Below, one piece after another: positions 32,776-46,015 of a DNA stretch of 64,000 nt. The stretch is taken from NCBI GenBank assembly GCA_030248295.1, contig JASANH010000796.1, forward strand, positions 101,379-165,378, read 5' to 3'. Position numbers and translations under genes: made by a program. Within the stretch, counting starts at the first letter, position 1. Every line of letters starts with the position of its first letter. The notes beneath the pieces were generated by a model, which worked only from the letters and a program-made list of their open reading frames with translations, was not told the origin of the DNA and did no database searches. This DNA comes from Mesodorylaimus sp. YZB2_4 (lineage: Eukaryota; Nematoda; Enoplea; Dorylaimida; Dorylaimidae).

Positions 32776-33015
32776 GAGGGCGTTTTGATACGCTGACCCC
32801 AGCATCACGTCCTCGCTCCTACTGGCGCCTCATACTCATATTTTACTCATCGCTCAAGCAAATACATGCACTCCAGGAACACAGGAAAAACATACACAGA
32901 TTAAAAGCGCAACGTAGAAATGTCAGAACGAAAACGTGAGAAACAAAAAATAGTTTCAGCGGGCACAGCATTGCATAAAACGGTCGACGAATATATAAAG
33001 CTTTGTTTATATGAC

Positions 33016-34045
33016 TCAGTCAAGTGCTTTGGAACAACCAGGTCCAAACATGGAGCCGTATTCATCGAGTACATCGAGTTCGAACTCGGATTTGCCAAAT
33101 TCCAGCTGATACATGGGCGCTTCCGAATCGATGGACCAAATTACTGCCACAGTCGTATTATCGGGGGCAATTTTGCCGTGTCCAGGGGCGTAGCTCGCTA
33201 CCAAATAGCCCATGCCCGGACAGACGGCCACTCGGGTTTCATAAGATGTCTTGCAACCTTGATACTTTTAATTAATTATATTATATATAAAATAATATAA
33301 TTAATTTCATACTTTTAACTCACAAGGTTGACTAGATTCGCTCGCCAGGTTGAACGAATACACCACATCGTTGGTGCAGGCCGCGTAAAGCGTATATCTG
33401 GTGTAGGGCTCGGTACAAAACGAAGAAAATAATTCGACGCTACCATCGAGATCGTCGGCCAGGCTGAGTACAAGGCGAGGCGTCGAGTCCATGTCGCCAG
33501 TGCCAATATTACGCAAGTCTCAAAATCGAATTCCCCTAAAATGAATAATCTTGCTCAAAATGAAAAAAAACTGACAGGCGAGCGCGTACTTTTCCTTTAC
33601 GCCGCCAGATATGACTGACTCCATGCCGTGGTACAAAAGCGCGGAGACGCCGCCAGACATGAAGCTGATCGTGAGAGCGGCCAACAAAATCCTGTTGTTA
33701 GCTCGCGAAAACTTACCCGTTGATCGTGTCCATACCATCGTAACTGGGCGAGCGGGTGTCCCAGATTCTGATCCTACCGCCAGTATACCCGCTAGCAATC
33801 AAATCTGAAAACCACCGCTTGTGTTTGTAAATCAATCTCGAAAAAATGAATGCTTTACTCACGCGGTTCGCTCGGACATAGGGACAAATAAGCCGCCGCC
33901 GCGCCTTCGTCTTCTCCTGCGAAGAATCTCGAAATCTCCATGCATTTTTCGACGTCCCATAGTTTTACATCTTCTCCTGCTGACAGCAAGTGGTCGTGAT
34001 TCCGCAGACACTCGGTCGCATTAACATTTTCACGCAAAGGGAAAC
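33016..34045 (-). CDS. WD40-repeat protein (5' end unresolved)
   Basis: Five exons are visible: 33863-34045, 33717-33804, 33601-33664, about 33324-33515, and 33016-33257. Junctions 1-2, 2-3 and 4-5 agree in phase; junction 3-4 is not settled. WD signatures are LLSAGEDVKLWDVEKC and LIASGYTGGRIRIWDTRS, followed by GGVSALLYHGMESVISGG and a late blade reading VAVIWSIDSEAPM. The last exon ends at a stop after CSKALD. WD40 propellers are protein-binding scaffolds; I could not assign a family member. The first visible exon begins in phase 1, so at least one 5' exon is missing; the region to about 34315 holds no clear candidate. The intron at 33258-33323 is almost entirely an AT hairpin. Confidence 0.75.
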
Positions 34046-34315
34046 CTGAATTGAAGAAAACACAATCACAGAAAAGAACACTCAGCAAATATTTCGAAAC
34101 TCCCCACCCCCGAACAGTTTTCACAATTTGAAACCGCAGAATGCAACGGTTTGGAGACAGCAATAAACATTACACAGAGAAGGCCTCATGCAGGTCATAA
34201 CGTACCCGTTTTCGAGCAGGGGATAAGTTAGTCTAGAAGTTTGGCACTGGAGGTCAGTCGCAGGAAGTACAGATTGTCTTGGACTTTCCCTAGCGGAGGT
34301 CCAGCGATGGTCCAT

Positions 34316-35814
34316 CTACAGTAGACCTTAATACAAAATGGCCGCTTGGTCGGCCAGGGGGGTTGTTACATAGGCGACCCCCGTATCAGATGCTGTTGGT
34401 ACTTGTCATTCCTTCTTAAAACCAGTTCTTATAAATGGCCATCAAATCCTTGCAACCCTAGGTCGCCTATCAGGTATCCTTTCTTCCGTCACGTCCCGTT
34501 CCGTGATGCAGCCCTCTCCGACAAAATTGTGCAGCTACGCCCAGAGTGATAACTCATTCCAAATCCAATCTTTTTTTGCGCATGTAACACGCTTCACCTC
34601 CAAGATGGCGTCTCCTTGAGTCAGCGATCGACCATTAGTCGGTGAGGCAGAAGGGCGCTTGCATCTCGCATAAAACTTACATTGACATCACTTACTTCAT
34701 ATTAACCACCAAAAATTTCATGAGACAATACTAACCCACTAATTTTAAAAATTTATTATGACAATTTTAAAGTTTTAACATTCATAATTTTATCTTGACA
34801 AGTTTATCATTTCATCTTTCAAGTTTTACAATTTTATGTTTAAAATTTTATCACTTTCTTTACAATTTTATTATTTTATTTTTCACAATTTTTATCTTAT
34901 CGGTTTTTACCATTTTATTGTGATATTATTTTAGCACTTATCTCATTTATCGATCATTTTGCACTTGACATTTCCTTTTTTTCTTGTGATCATATTTCCT
35001 GCAGCTTATGTGCCATATGTTGATTAGATGTTTTTATGCTTTTGCGACTTGCAACGTCACGTTGATGGTCGACTCGCTGCACCTTTCGTTCGCTCTCTTG
35101 CTGTTGCCTTGTTTTGTGTTGTAAGATTACACGGCCTGTGTGTGGACTTACAGTACTGTACAGTTGGAATAATCAGCACGATGTGAGCGAACATGCGACT
35201 GTGGTGACGTGGGGTACAACTGTCCCTCCCAACACGGAAACGACTGGTGATAACAGCCACGATGCAGGACTAAAACAGTCTAAACCACACTCATCGGCCA
35301 CCCCACCAGCGAAAACCAGATCATATCTTGCCTCTCAATCAGTGCAGGAGGGAACAACGATGGAATCCAAGAAGGCAAAGTATCAGAGTCCCGTGCAAAC
35401 TCAGCGCCATGTAAAGACCCAACGCTGGGGTCTAACCTGTCGCGAGTTCATCTAATTATTGTTTATTCGATAGACAAACGCAGGATGCGCACTCAAAGTC
35501 GATGAAACACGACACAGGCCAATTACTAATCTGGTGGTGACTCATGCTTGGATTTTTGTGTCAGGGCACAACGAACCCATCTCGCGCCTACCTCGGCCTG
35601 CTGTGATCACGTGCCCTCATCGTGCCATCAGCACGAAGATCAATCACGTCCGAGTCGAGGACTGTCAGCTGTTGTTTCAGCAATGCATCCTAGGATTAGC
35701 GAGAGATTGGCACGCGTCCTCGAAAACTATGTTCTCGAAGACAGCTACCAGATGGAAGTCAACAGAGCCCACGGGAACTGCCACTCGGAATAACTTGCCT
35801 CAAACAACGTCAGA
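34316..35814. other. AT-rich low-complexity stretch, no gene seen
   Basis: Bases 34690-34990 are dominated by ATTTTA/TTTTAT-type near-repeats. The rest has short ORFs without support. The WAP gene promoter would lie at the right end. Confidence 0.35.
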
Positions 35815-36282
35815 ATGGGTTTTTGGCTGTCGATTATACTTTGTGCCATTCTCCTATTGAACTGTCATGGACGACAGCAGGTAAGATTAGGCCCCTCTTG
35901 TCCAGGTATGTGCACATTAGGACAAAGTGACAGAAGCCAGAAATTTAGTCACGTGACTTATCAGCATGAGCTGCATCCACCCGAGCACAGTGCCTGGTAG
36001 GAGCCCGCCCCTCTGGGAACCAGTCCCATGTCCTGACTGCCAGGTCCTACTTAGACATCGGACATGTTGGAGAAGGAAGGCAACTGCATCCGCCCGTTTG
36101 TCTATCAATGCCGTTGCGCCCCTGATGGCAAGGACGATTGCATCGACGACTGCGAATTCGATATCGATTGCCCAGACAACAAGAAATGCTGTTTCTATCA
36201 ATGTCGGAAAACGTGCTTGCTGCCTTCGCCGTGCCATTTGCGCCGACGAGAGGGGAAACAGAGAGGAAGTGTTGGACCATAG
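35815..36282 (+). CDS. Small secreted WAP-domain (four-disulfide core) protein
   Basis: Two exons (35815-35880 and 36055-36282) join in phase 0 to give 97 residues. Exon 1 is exactly a signal peptide (MGFWLSIILCAILLLNCHG). Exon 2 encodes one Cys-rich module whose second half has the WAP signature: CEFDIDCPDNKKCCFYQC then CRKTCL, including the invariant Cys-Cys pair. A basic tail (RRREGKQRG) follows. WAP domains commonly inhibit serine proteases or act against microbes; which applies here is not known. Ten Cys are visible in the module, two more than the minimal WAP core. An isolated gene between the WD40 gene and GLDC, on the opposite strand to both. Confidence 0.8.
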
Positions 36283-36629
36283 AAGACCATAGGAAGTGAT
36301 TTCAGAAGTCGTTCTTGGTCAGTATTCCAGTAGTTATGTGCATACGTATGTATATACCAGATTCCAAAGAATGCATTGGTGCCATGCCCATATCAGCTAC
36401 GTAGAGCGCAGTATTCTGCAGTACGTACTGAGCGTACTGGAATGACTGCAACAGAAACCAAGCACAAAACCAAAAGCCAAAACTGAAACTTCAGGCAATC
36501 TATTTGTAAAGTGTGAAAACCATTTCCTGGTTGCTCAAAAATTCTTAGCAGAAAGTACCCGAATTCCAAAGCAAATTATGTTCACAAAAGCGTGTATGTC
36601 GTCTGTCAGGCATGGTCCCATCAAAGATG
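36283..36629. other. Intergenic, between convergent WAP gene and GLDC
   Basis: It holds the 3' ends of two convergent genes. No canonical polyadenylation signal is clear on either strand. Confidence 0.3.
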
Positions 36630-39600
36630 TCATTTCTTCTCGCTCACATAGCTCTCCAAGGGAGGGCATGTGCACACCAAGTGCTTGTCACCATACTGGT
36701 CGTCCACGCGTCCCACAGTTGGCCATAACTTGTACGTGCACCAGGGCTAAACAGACACTGATCAGTTGTACGAATAGTGAAGCTCAGACCAGACTTACTG
36801 CTGGCATTGCGGCCAGTTTTCGAGCATATGGGCGAGTCCAATCGTCACTGGTCACCACTTCCTTCGTGTGAGGTGCCATCTGCAATAAATAGCTTACGTC
36901 AAGTACAAGATGCGATGCATACGCGTGGCAAATGCTTCCGCCGCGTCCTTTCCCCGCTGACTGTGACTCGATCAGACCCGGTGGGGGAATCAACTCACTG
37001 AGTCATGCGATGTCCCCCCCCCCCCACAAGTGCTGTGATACGAATGTTTGGTCTGCCGAGAAGCTATATACGTAGTATTTGGTTGCCTTAGCTGGCCTGC
37101 AGGCGAGGCAGAAACTCGCCGGCCCGATGCTTCATGTTTATGGTCATGTTTTCCCAGGCCACCAAACACAGTGTATGCACACTCGAGGAGGGATGGAAAT
37201 GCTATAAACGAAATGATATAGCGGGGTGCGAGTCGAACACCCGCTTGAGCGCTCAGCGTGAGAGGTAGACACCTAATCCAACCAGGCTGCGAGCCCGGCT
37301 TCTCTAGTCACCAGGGTCGTGGCCTAGTGGGTTAGGGCGACTGCCTCACACGCCGGGTGCGCACTTACGGGTGTAACCAGTCCTGGTAGGCGTAGGAGGG
37401 AGGTGGCCGACCGAAGTCGGCGGGACAAAAACTCCTACTGGAGCAGGTTAGTCTTGCGACTATACCTACGGCTGAAACATCAACCCGAGGGGTTGACGTC
37501 TCCCAGCCAGGGGAGAGTATCGATTACTCTCTCCCAATCGCCATGGCCTACCAGGCCCTCGAGTGCGCTGTATAGTGCTAATCTATGGATAAAGTATGAT
37601 TTGACATGACACATGACATGGTTCCTACGACTATAAGACACGCCTGTACCATGCTTCCTGGCGTAAGTCCGTCAGCTTGCTGGTCTCTTCATAAATGTAC
37701 AGCCATCCGACCTGTTGCAGCCCCCTTGGCTACCTACGTTTCGCTTACCCTCAACGGATTGACCTCTTTGTCAAAGACTCCAGTTTCGATATTTTCAATT
37801 TCTTGACGAATAGAAATCAGAGCGTCGCAGAATCGATCTAGTTCTCCTAGGTCTTCCGATTCTGTGGGTTCGATCATCAGGCAGTTGGTCACAGGAAATG
37901 AGACAGTGGGAGCGTGGAATCTAAGAACACAAAAGACAACCCATAGGAGTACGATGACCAAGGAGGCCGTGTTAAACTCACCCGTAGTCCATCAGTCGCT
38001 TGGCAATATCAATGGCTTCCACATTGGCCGTGTGCTTGAACTCTTTGCAGTCGAGAATAAATTCGTGAGCAACGTAACCTGCAACCCAAAATCGGACATG
38101 TGGGTGCATCTGACCATGGACAATATCCTTTCAAAAAACTTCATAATTTCAATCAAGAAATGCAAAAATACTTAAGTCATGAGCGTAATTCGAACCCTCT
38201 CGAGTATTTGTGTAAGAACTTGAATGCATTGCCTCTTTTACTGAGACTTTACAGCCCAAAATCCGGTACAGGCGGGCCCACCTAGCCGATGAGAGAGGGG
38301 GAAGATTGAAATCCCATGAAAAAGAGGGTATCTTCTAGACAAAGGACCGACAAACTGACGAACTCCTGTTGGATGAGAGTTTGAATGGTAAGAGGACACT
38401 TAGCAATCAAGACACGCGCAAAAAACTTGTGATAAGCTCTCAAGTTTTTGTGTAGGCGTACTGTATATCTTTAATTGCCGAAGATAGCGGAGGGCCGATC
38501 TGCTGACCATCTAAACACAGTACAGTACTGTGGCTGGACTTACCACTTTCTCCCTTGTACAATATTTTGTAATGGCTTCCCAACCGTTTGGCCATGTAGT
38601 TGGCGTTCAGGATGGCCACCTGTGTTGCCTTCTTCAAGCCCTCGGCACCCATCAAGGCGATGTAGGCCCACGAAATTGGAAGAATGGCTGGCGAGCCCCA
38701 CGGGGCTGCACTGACTGGCCCAACGCCTTGTTGTCCTTCGCCGTGTAATGATGGATTGATAATTGGATGGGTCGGCAAAAACGGGGCCAGGTGAGCCCGC
38801 CTAAACAGCAATGATTTCAAAATTACTTGAGTCTTTGAATGGTGGTCTAGTGGGGGCTGTGACAACGACCTGAAGTGTTCAGGATTTTCGAGATACTCAC
38901 TCACCCGTCGCTCCGAGAAGAAATTTTGACTGGGTATCAGGTAGTTGACCGAGGTCATATTAGATGGATGCAGGGCAACTCTACGACGCCAGCGGTTCCT
39001 TGCGGTCCATTCCTAGCCTAGCCATAACAGTCTTGGGACTCCCTCTCAATAATTTCATCTTGAAGGAGTAAAATACCACCAAGGCGCAGAGAATTTCTGT
39101 CCCCCCCCATTAAAACCGGCCCTCCCCAGGACCGCAAAGCCCGCAAAACTACCTGCGGCAGCATGCTACACCAGTGAGGCCCCTGAGAAACTCAGATACG
39201 GGCTGGCCTAGGGACCTCCAAGTTGTGATGTGCACCTGCTAAGCACCCGAGTCCCACCCATGTGCTTCTTCTCCGTGCCCTGTCGTGAGACACAACAGCG
39301 TGCGCGGGTTAAACTTACACTCCGATCGGTCCCATTCCAGGTCCACCTCCTCCGTGAGGAATACAAAATGTTTTATGCAAATTAAGGTGCGACACGTCCG
39401 AGCCGATATCCGCTGGCCGACACAGCCCCACTTGAGCATTCATGTTGGCCCCGTCCATGTAAACCTGCCCACCGTGTTCGTGCACCAGATCGCACACGTC
39501 CTTGATACGAGGCTCGAACACTCCGTGCGTTGACGGGTAAGTGACCATGATGGCGGCAAGGTTCTTACTATGCTTCTCAACCTGCAATAAAGTCAGTCAA

Positions 39601-42600
39601 TCAGCGTCCACCTGCACTTACACCACAATGTAATACGACTGGGTGTGTATTACTGGAGGACGCTTTTGCACCACGATAAAACCCCAGGTCAGCCAATCAA
39701 GTACCGACCTAGTCCATGGCTCAAACATCACCCGTCAGGGCGACGCTACCGGCTGCGGCTCCGTGCAGAGTATCGATTGCAGTCGAGCCCCTTGACCCCT
39801 CAGATGCCCTACCCCTACACTCACCACAAAGTACACCCACCTTTTCCTTCAGGTTGCTATAAGAAATATTCCCGTATCGATCGCTTTGTACCACATCGAT
39901 TTTCATGCCAGCCATTTGCGCACTGGCTGGGTTCGTGCCATGAGCCGAAATCGGGATTAAGCACATATCGCGTTGCTCTTGACCAATCGATTGCAAATAC
40001 TTTTTGACAGCGATCAAACCTGCGTATTCGCCTTGGGCCCCACTGAAAACCAGACAAGTAGAATCCCCTCTTGTAAGCACGGGGCATACATTTTCAAGGC
40101 CTGACCCTCTGATTTGGGGGAGGAGTGAGGGACACTATGCACATCAATTTATTCCTTCAACGCCTCAGTCCTAAACCAGGTTCTAAAACGTTATTTTTCA
40201 CACACCCCATAAAAACTGCATGATGTCGCTGTGTGATTTTTGCCAATATCTCTACAGAAAAATAGTAAGACACTCAGTATCTTCGAAAATGAGGAACTGA
40301 ACCTTTGCGATAAGAGCACGTGGCATCAACTTAACCCGGCGCAATCAAAGTTCCCGCATATTTGAATTTCCCGCCTATCTAAATTTGCCCCCGCAACTGC
40401 ACAGTGCCTGGCGTCTCTGAATGTGAGCAAGCTACATTATTTAGCTACCAATACAAAAGAATGAACCCTGGGCATGTGCCAAGGAAATGGTCACAGGCGT
40501 CCGACCCTGAGATTGCCACACATATCAACAGTACAGTACACAGCTACGGGCTGTCTGCCAAAACGGACAGAAAGGAGCTTACCTGTTCGGTTGCAAGGAA
40601 AATCGATCATAACCCGTAATTTCGCACAACCATTTTTCAAGTTGCATGAACAATTGTCGGTAACCAGCAGCTTGATCCAATGGAGCAAACGGATGTAATT
40701 GAGTGAATTTTGGCCAGGAGCAGGGCTAAACAGAAGACACCTCTTTGACATTTCCGGCGTCAAAAGGCAACTTCATTGCAGTTCGTCCTGCGTTGCTTGC
40801 AAAAAACAAACTCAAAAAACTTACGATAAGTTCCACACTGCTGTTCAGTTTCATCGTGCATGATCCCTAAAGAAAAAAAGAATTGAGTGTGGATCCAGAA
40901 GAATATAAATTCAAATTATACCAGTGGAATCATTGAATGAACCAAAGAAATATCCTTGTTCTCTAATCGTTTGATATATCTCATCAATTGCGTCTCCGAA
41001 CCGTATCTAAAAATGGTCAATCAAACTCAGATGACTCAAAAAAAGGAGGACGCAAAACTTACGAATTAAAGACGGGATGAGTCAAGTATTTTGTACACCT
41101 ACCAAACGCGGTTTTAGTGATGGATTTCTTTTCTATTTCACTAGCGGAAATGTTATCCTGGAACAAAACTTGCTGGAATTTATCCAAATTTAGGGTTTCC
41201 CACATGTTTGAATTTCCCGCCATTTTAAATTTGAATTTTCGAAACATAAAAACTAATTTTATTGCTTGCAGGTGCCAAGAAGGAGCCCATGCTACCTGAC
41301 GTAGGTCAAAAAGCATTGAGTCGCCTTACCACAGACGTGTCGCAGTCAAAAACACGAAGCAAATCTTGCAATTGCCTTTCATCAATCGTCTCATCCAACG
41401 AGGCACCAACCTGAAAAGTAACAAATATGGCAATGATAGGCTGAAAGGCAAAAATCGAATCCTTACGCAGCCATCATCGTAGTATCGAAGATTGATCTTG
41501 GCCATCCGACTTCGTTCAAAAATTGCCTGCCTATGCGCAGCACTGGCTGGTATGACCTTGATGGTGTCGAAGAAGGATGACGAGACCAATCCATGTCCTC
41601 GTTCAACCAACCCTAAAGTCAAGATCACAGTCATCACAATGTACTATACATGCTTCCGACAGGGTGCGAGCAGCTTGATAATGTGGTGCGCGAAATTAGT
41701 GTTTTGAATTCCCGCCCTTTAATTTACAAGAAAAGTCGCAGTTTTCAGGATGCGAGATGAGTTATCTGTTCTGGACAAACGATCAAAAACTTTATCCGAT
41801 TTAAGACAGTGTAGTGATATTTCAGACACTATTCAAGACGGAAGATTGAACCCAGCGTGTATCTGTCCAAAAAACCCATCAGATCAAACTGTGGAAGCAA
41901 AGTCTTGACGAACTTAATTCGAGCTTGACCCACAGAAACTCTGCCTAAAGTATGCAATAGCAGGAGATAACCTTCTCTGCACATACGCTGGTACTGGTTC
42001 AGAGAGCCAGTCCGTCTCTCAACATCAGGGACAGCCAGGGTCAGGCCAAGGAACGCAGCGAAGAGCGAGGTTGAGGTCGAGTGGCGTTCAGCTCCTACTA
42101 TATCTATCTATGGGAGGGGTCCCAGCAGAGTCCCTTATGCATAGTAAGTGGTCCACTATTTAATTATGCTTACTAGAAGCCAAGATCAGCGTAGCATTAT
42201 GCACTCTGGTGGCTATCTGCCTCAAACCATCCGGACCGTGGTACACCGCGAACATGGAAGCCATATTAGCCAGCAGTGCCTGAAACGATCCAACCAGTGT
42301 AAGTAATGAGGGCTGGCACCAGGCTGACCTACCTGAGCAGTGCATATATTCGACGTGGCCTTGTCTCGCCGAATATGCTGTTCCCGGGTTTGCAAAGACA
42401 AGCGATACGCCTTGTTCCCGTTGCTGTCCCTGAAAGCACGATTCCTAGTCGTTCAGTTGCCACTAGACCAATCGAGACCCACTTCGTCACTCCGACCACG
42501 CGTCCTGGCATCATCCGCACCAATGCGCCTTTAGCTGCTCTATTAGAAACAGCGAAAAAGGCGGCGTGTGGTCCGCCATATCCCATCGGAACACCAAACC

Positions 42601-45600
42601 GTTGAGCTGATCCAACAGCAATATCCGCTCCGTAGTCGCCAGGTGGCTTGATCAAAGCGCAAGCCAAGAGGTCGGTCGACATGGCCACTAGTGCCTGCAG
42701 ACATGCAAACCCATGTGGGCAGACTGATAAGCGATCAGCGAGGAGGCAGCACTTACTCCAACTTGATGAGCAGCTTCGATAACTTTGGTGTAATCTTTGA
42801 GAACACCCTCGGTATCTGGGTATTGGATTATCAGTCCAGACACGGTATTGTCCAAAGCGGCTTGAGCATCTTTATAGGCATCAATGAGACGTACTTCGAT
42901 TCCCATGTGTCTAAATAAATCAACCAATCAGAAGGCTCCCCTCATTAGACCATCTGATCGTGAGCTTACTCTGCACGGGTCTGCATAACGGCAATGTTCT
43001 GAGGATGTAATTTTCGATCGACTAAAAACACTTTTCGTTTTGTGGATCTGAAACGAGTAAACATTGACAATGCTACGAAGAGGGTTATCGAGCTGAAGTC
43101 CTTGGCTCGCCCTAGGATTATCTAGAGCTGACAAGATGACTCAAGCCACAGGAACTACCCCTCGTAGCCCACGGGCACTTCGTGATGAACTTTACTGTCC
43201 CACCAAGAAGGCCGTGTAGACTCACAATTTGGGGAGCAGCGGCACGGGTCGGCCGCCGAAGGGGTTCTGACGGAAATGGGAACAGTTCAGACCAGGAACT
43301 CAAGACCAGTTTCCTACCGATGCCTGCAAACCAGAGCGGACACTCGATCTCGATCTCGCTCACTGCACTGATAGGCCGAAGAGACAAGTCCATGTTCATT
43401 GAAGAACCAGCTCTCACCTCTGACACAAGGCCATGGCTTCAGCACAGGCTGTCGATTCATCGAGCAGAGATGCATTAGCCGAGTCCATGCCCGTCATATC
43501 GCACACCATAGTTTGGAAATTTAAAAGGCTTTCCATGCGACCTGTGAAAAACAAATTATAAGTTTCAAAAGCGGCTGTCATTGATGATGAGCCAAACTGG
43601 ACCTACCTTGGCTAATTTCGGCTTGATATGGAGTGTACTGAGTCACCCTGCAACCAAGTCACCGTTTTGACTTGCTAGGTCAAGCAACTTCAAGGACATA
43701 CCAGCCAGCATTTTGAAAGATATTGCGGTGAATAACGGCAGGAGTCACGCAATTGTAATAACCCATGCCTAAAACAGTCAGGATATCATGTTGGGTGGTG
43801 TAGCGGTGAAAGGCGTGTGTCACAGTTTGCTTGGCAGAGCTGAAAACTGATCGGCCCTGCGCTCAACTCTGGCTGTCTGAGAACTTGGTAAAGTTCCCTC
43901 TTCGCCTTGCACACCTGGCGGTGGGTGACTCACCCTTCATCCCTTCAGGAGAGGCCTTATGGGGCGGGAGGCTCTCGAATCCGGGTCCCCTCACAAGGCA
44001 CGGGCTGGGTATGGTTGCCCCACGGGGTAACCACCGACATCGCGGAGTTGCAACTTACTCGAGCTCTAGCCCGGCATGCATCCCGGATGGACCTAGTCGA
44101 TGGCAAGATAAGGTCAACTAACAAGCCCGCGGGTATAAGGCCAATAATCGATCCTCTCCTGGAACGACCAACTACGTGTAGACGAAAATGTCTATTGCCC
44201 ACGGGCCCAGGCCTTGTGGTGTACTCGGTAGCACGCTCTGAATCGAGCTGACCGAGAAATGGGGCTCAACCCTTGAAGGGGGCAAGCATTTCGCATCCCC
44301 GTGACGACCTCCATACCCAGTCGTCAGTACAACATCTAAATGACTTTTAAGAGCTTCAACTAGCTTTCTGCGATCCATGCGACGGTTGGTTATGCCCTCG
44401 GGTGATCGAGTCGCTTGGTGCGAGCAAAATAGTAGGAACTGATGCCCTGACGGCTCCAGTATGTGGACCCCGCTGGAGCCAGCGGCCCCTAAAAGACCTC
44501 GGCAAACCCTAATTTTCCACAATAACCCTCACCAATTTTTGTAACCCTGCCTCCAAGTTGGTTGAGACGAAAGCGAAAAAATTAGTAGCCCTTCCCCCGG
44601 CAGAATATTAACCCCTCTAGTTGACGTTTCAGCCGCAGGTGTATTCTAGACTCGCACTGCCCAGTCGCAGTTTATGGCCCGCCGACCCGTAAACCACATT
44701 CTCTCCTACACATGCCAGGTTTGGTTACATTTTCAAAGCACACAACGCCCATGATGTTTTACTGTTCTAGTCATTACCCAAAGCACATCCAAGCCTTACC
44801 AATGTATGTCCTCCATATTTCGTTTTTGTTCGCAATTTCGCGCAAACGATCCAAAACTTGCGACTCTTCTAAAAGATATAGACCAGTTTTTATAAACGCA
44901 AGGTACGCACGCGCGAAAGGATGCACCCACCAGTGCATTTTTCGCACGTGTACAGTACTATAGATATAGGCCTGAATTTGGAGTGCACATTTTGCACGTC
45001 GCACTGGAATATCAACATCTATTTTGAAGCAGACCACGAGGTGAAAAGTGTTATTTACTTTGATGAAAGTTTATCTCGACGTGCTCGACACTGCCAGCTA
45101 ACCAATAAAAATTACCCAGCTATCTTCTGCAACCACCTCTGACGCACATGCATGCTTACCCAGTGGTTCATCAAGGTTCAATCGTTGATGAAATTGTATC
45201 GATTCGGGCACGATCCGATCGCACATTTGGTCCAGGTTCTAGAATGATGTCAAGTGCTGCATTGTACCGTCCTACCAAAATTGCGGAAGTCTGATTAAGA
45301 GTCAAGCCAGGCTTCAACTACTTCCCCGTCCAACGCCACAAAATGCTGGAAGAGGTGCTTGAGGGTGAGGACCGCTTTCTACTCCAAAAGGGATGCCTTT
45401 GCCTGGTCCTTGTTCAAGACCCATGTGCTACTTGCACTCGCTTTCTGAGGCACGTCTTCTGACAGCCCCGTAATAATGAGTCTACATCGCTACTGCAGTC
45501 TACCGCGTATCACAGGTGGGTCGAGTATAGACCACAGTTTCAGGCGCCCCGCATTCAATGGTCACCCAGTGTTCAATGAGGTACCTATCTGAACCCCCAG

Positions 45601-46015
45601 ACAGTTTACATCTCTACTAAAACTATTTCAAGTTTTCAAGCCGCGACTAGCCTTTTAGTCCATTCGGCTATTCCTAGATACGCGCTCTAGCCAGAGGCCC
45701 CGTGAAATCAAGCCCATAAGTCGGCCATTGCACTCCTCTGCCACTGCCTACCTTGAATCCCAAGCATTGCAGCATGTCTGATTGCTCCTTGGCATTTGGG
45801 CCGATATGCCTTCGACTGAAATCCTCCCTGGGCAAAAGTCGACTGATAGCATCCTCTTCCCCATGATTCTCATGAATATTCTCGATCCTCTCAGTTGCAG
45901 TTGCCGTCGAATAATTTCCACTTCCAGCTTTCGTATGAGCCTTTCGAAGTACCACTTCATCAAAATATTTGCCCCCTCTAATCAATACACGTCGACACGG
46001 CGCCAAAGTGAGCAT
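36630..46015 (-). CDS. GLDC: Glycine dehydrogenase (decarboxylating), mitochondrial P-protein
   Basis: The PLP-dependent P-protein of the mitochondrial glycine cleavage system decarboxylates glycine and passes the aminomethyl group to H-protein. Twenty-four exons, all phase-consistent, give 1023 residues (human 1020). Exon lower bounds, 5' to 3' in the transcript: 45752, 45160, 44800, 43702, 43607, 43418, 42970, 42757, 42483, 42333, 42174, 41467, 41330, 41063, 40922, 40825, 40583, 39841, 39319, 38544, 37982, 37749, 36799, 36630. A basic leader ([18 protein letters not shown]) is a likely mitochondrial targeting sequence. Landmarks: [60 protein letters not shown], the PLP-Lys motif [26 protein letters not shown] and HLVCTCPP near the C-terminus. 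Introns are mostly short, but several carry SINEs. No break found. Confidence 0.97.
37165..37300 (-). repeat. S1 SINE, minus, in a GLDC intron
   Basis: The reverse complement reads GCCTGGTTGGATTAGGTGTC, TACCTCTCACGCTGAG and GGGTGTTCGACTCGCACCCC, then the GAGTGTGCATACAC body. It abuts an S1 copy in opposite orientation at 37313, forming an inverted pair within the intron between the two C-terminal exons. Confidence 0.7.
37313..37625 (+). repeat. S1 SINE split by a family B insertion
   Basis: The head (GGGTCGTGGCCTAGTGGGTTA, GCGCACTTACGG) ends at 37371. A family B element occupies about 37372-37554. The S1 body then resumes with CCCTCGAGTGCGCTGTATAG and a tail of TGACATGACACATGACATG. This dates family B insertion after S1 insertion. 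Confidence 0.7.
37372..37554 (+). mobile_element. Family B element, copy 5, inside an S1 SINE
   Basis: TGTAACCAGTCCTGG at the left, the GACCGAAGTCGGCGGGACA interior and AACATCAACCCGAGGGGTTG identify the family. The right end is altered (GGCCTACCAGG). Confidence 0.7.
39655..39800. repeat. Dispersed repeat, family E, copy 3, in a GLDC intron
   Basis: GACGCTTTTGCACCACG, CAAACATCACCCGTCAGG, GCGACGC and GTGCAGAGTATCGATTGCAG match the other two copies. It lies between the exons ending at 39841 and starting at 39581. Confidence 0.6.
43795..44180 (+). repeat. Family C SINE in a GLDC intron
   Basis: GTGGTGTAGCGGTGAAAGGC and GCGCTCAACTCTGG (tRNA-like boxes), then GGTGGGTGACTCACCCTTC, GGTTGCCCCACGGGGTAACC and GATGGCAAGATAAGGTCAAC. 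Nearly full length, antisense to GLDC. Confidence 0.75.

Noticed and set aside
39657..39850. Extra GLDC exon between 39581 and 39841
   Set aside because: The interval is a family E repeat, and the flanking exons already join in phase 0 with continuous homology.
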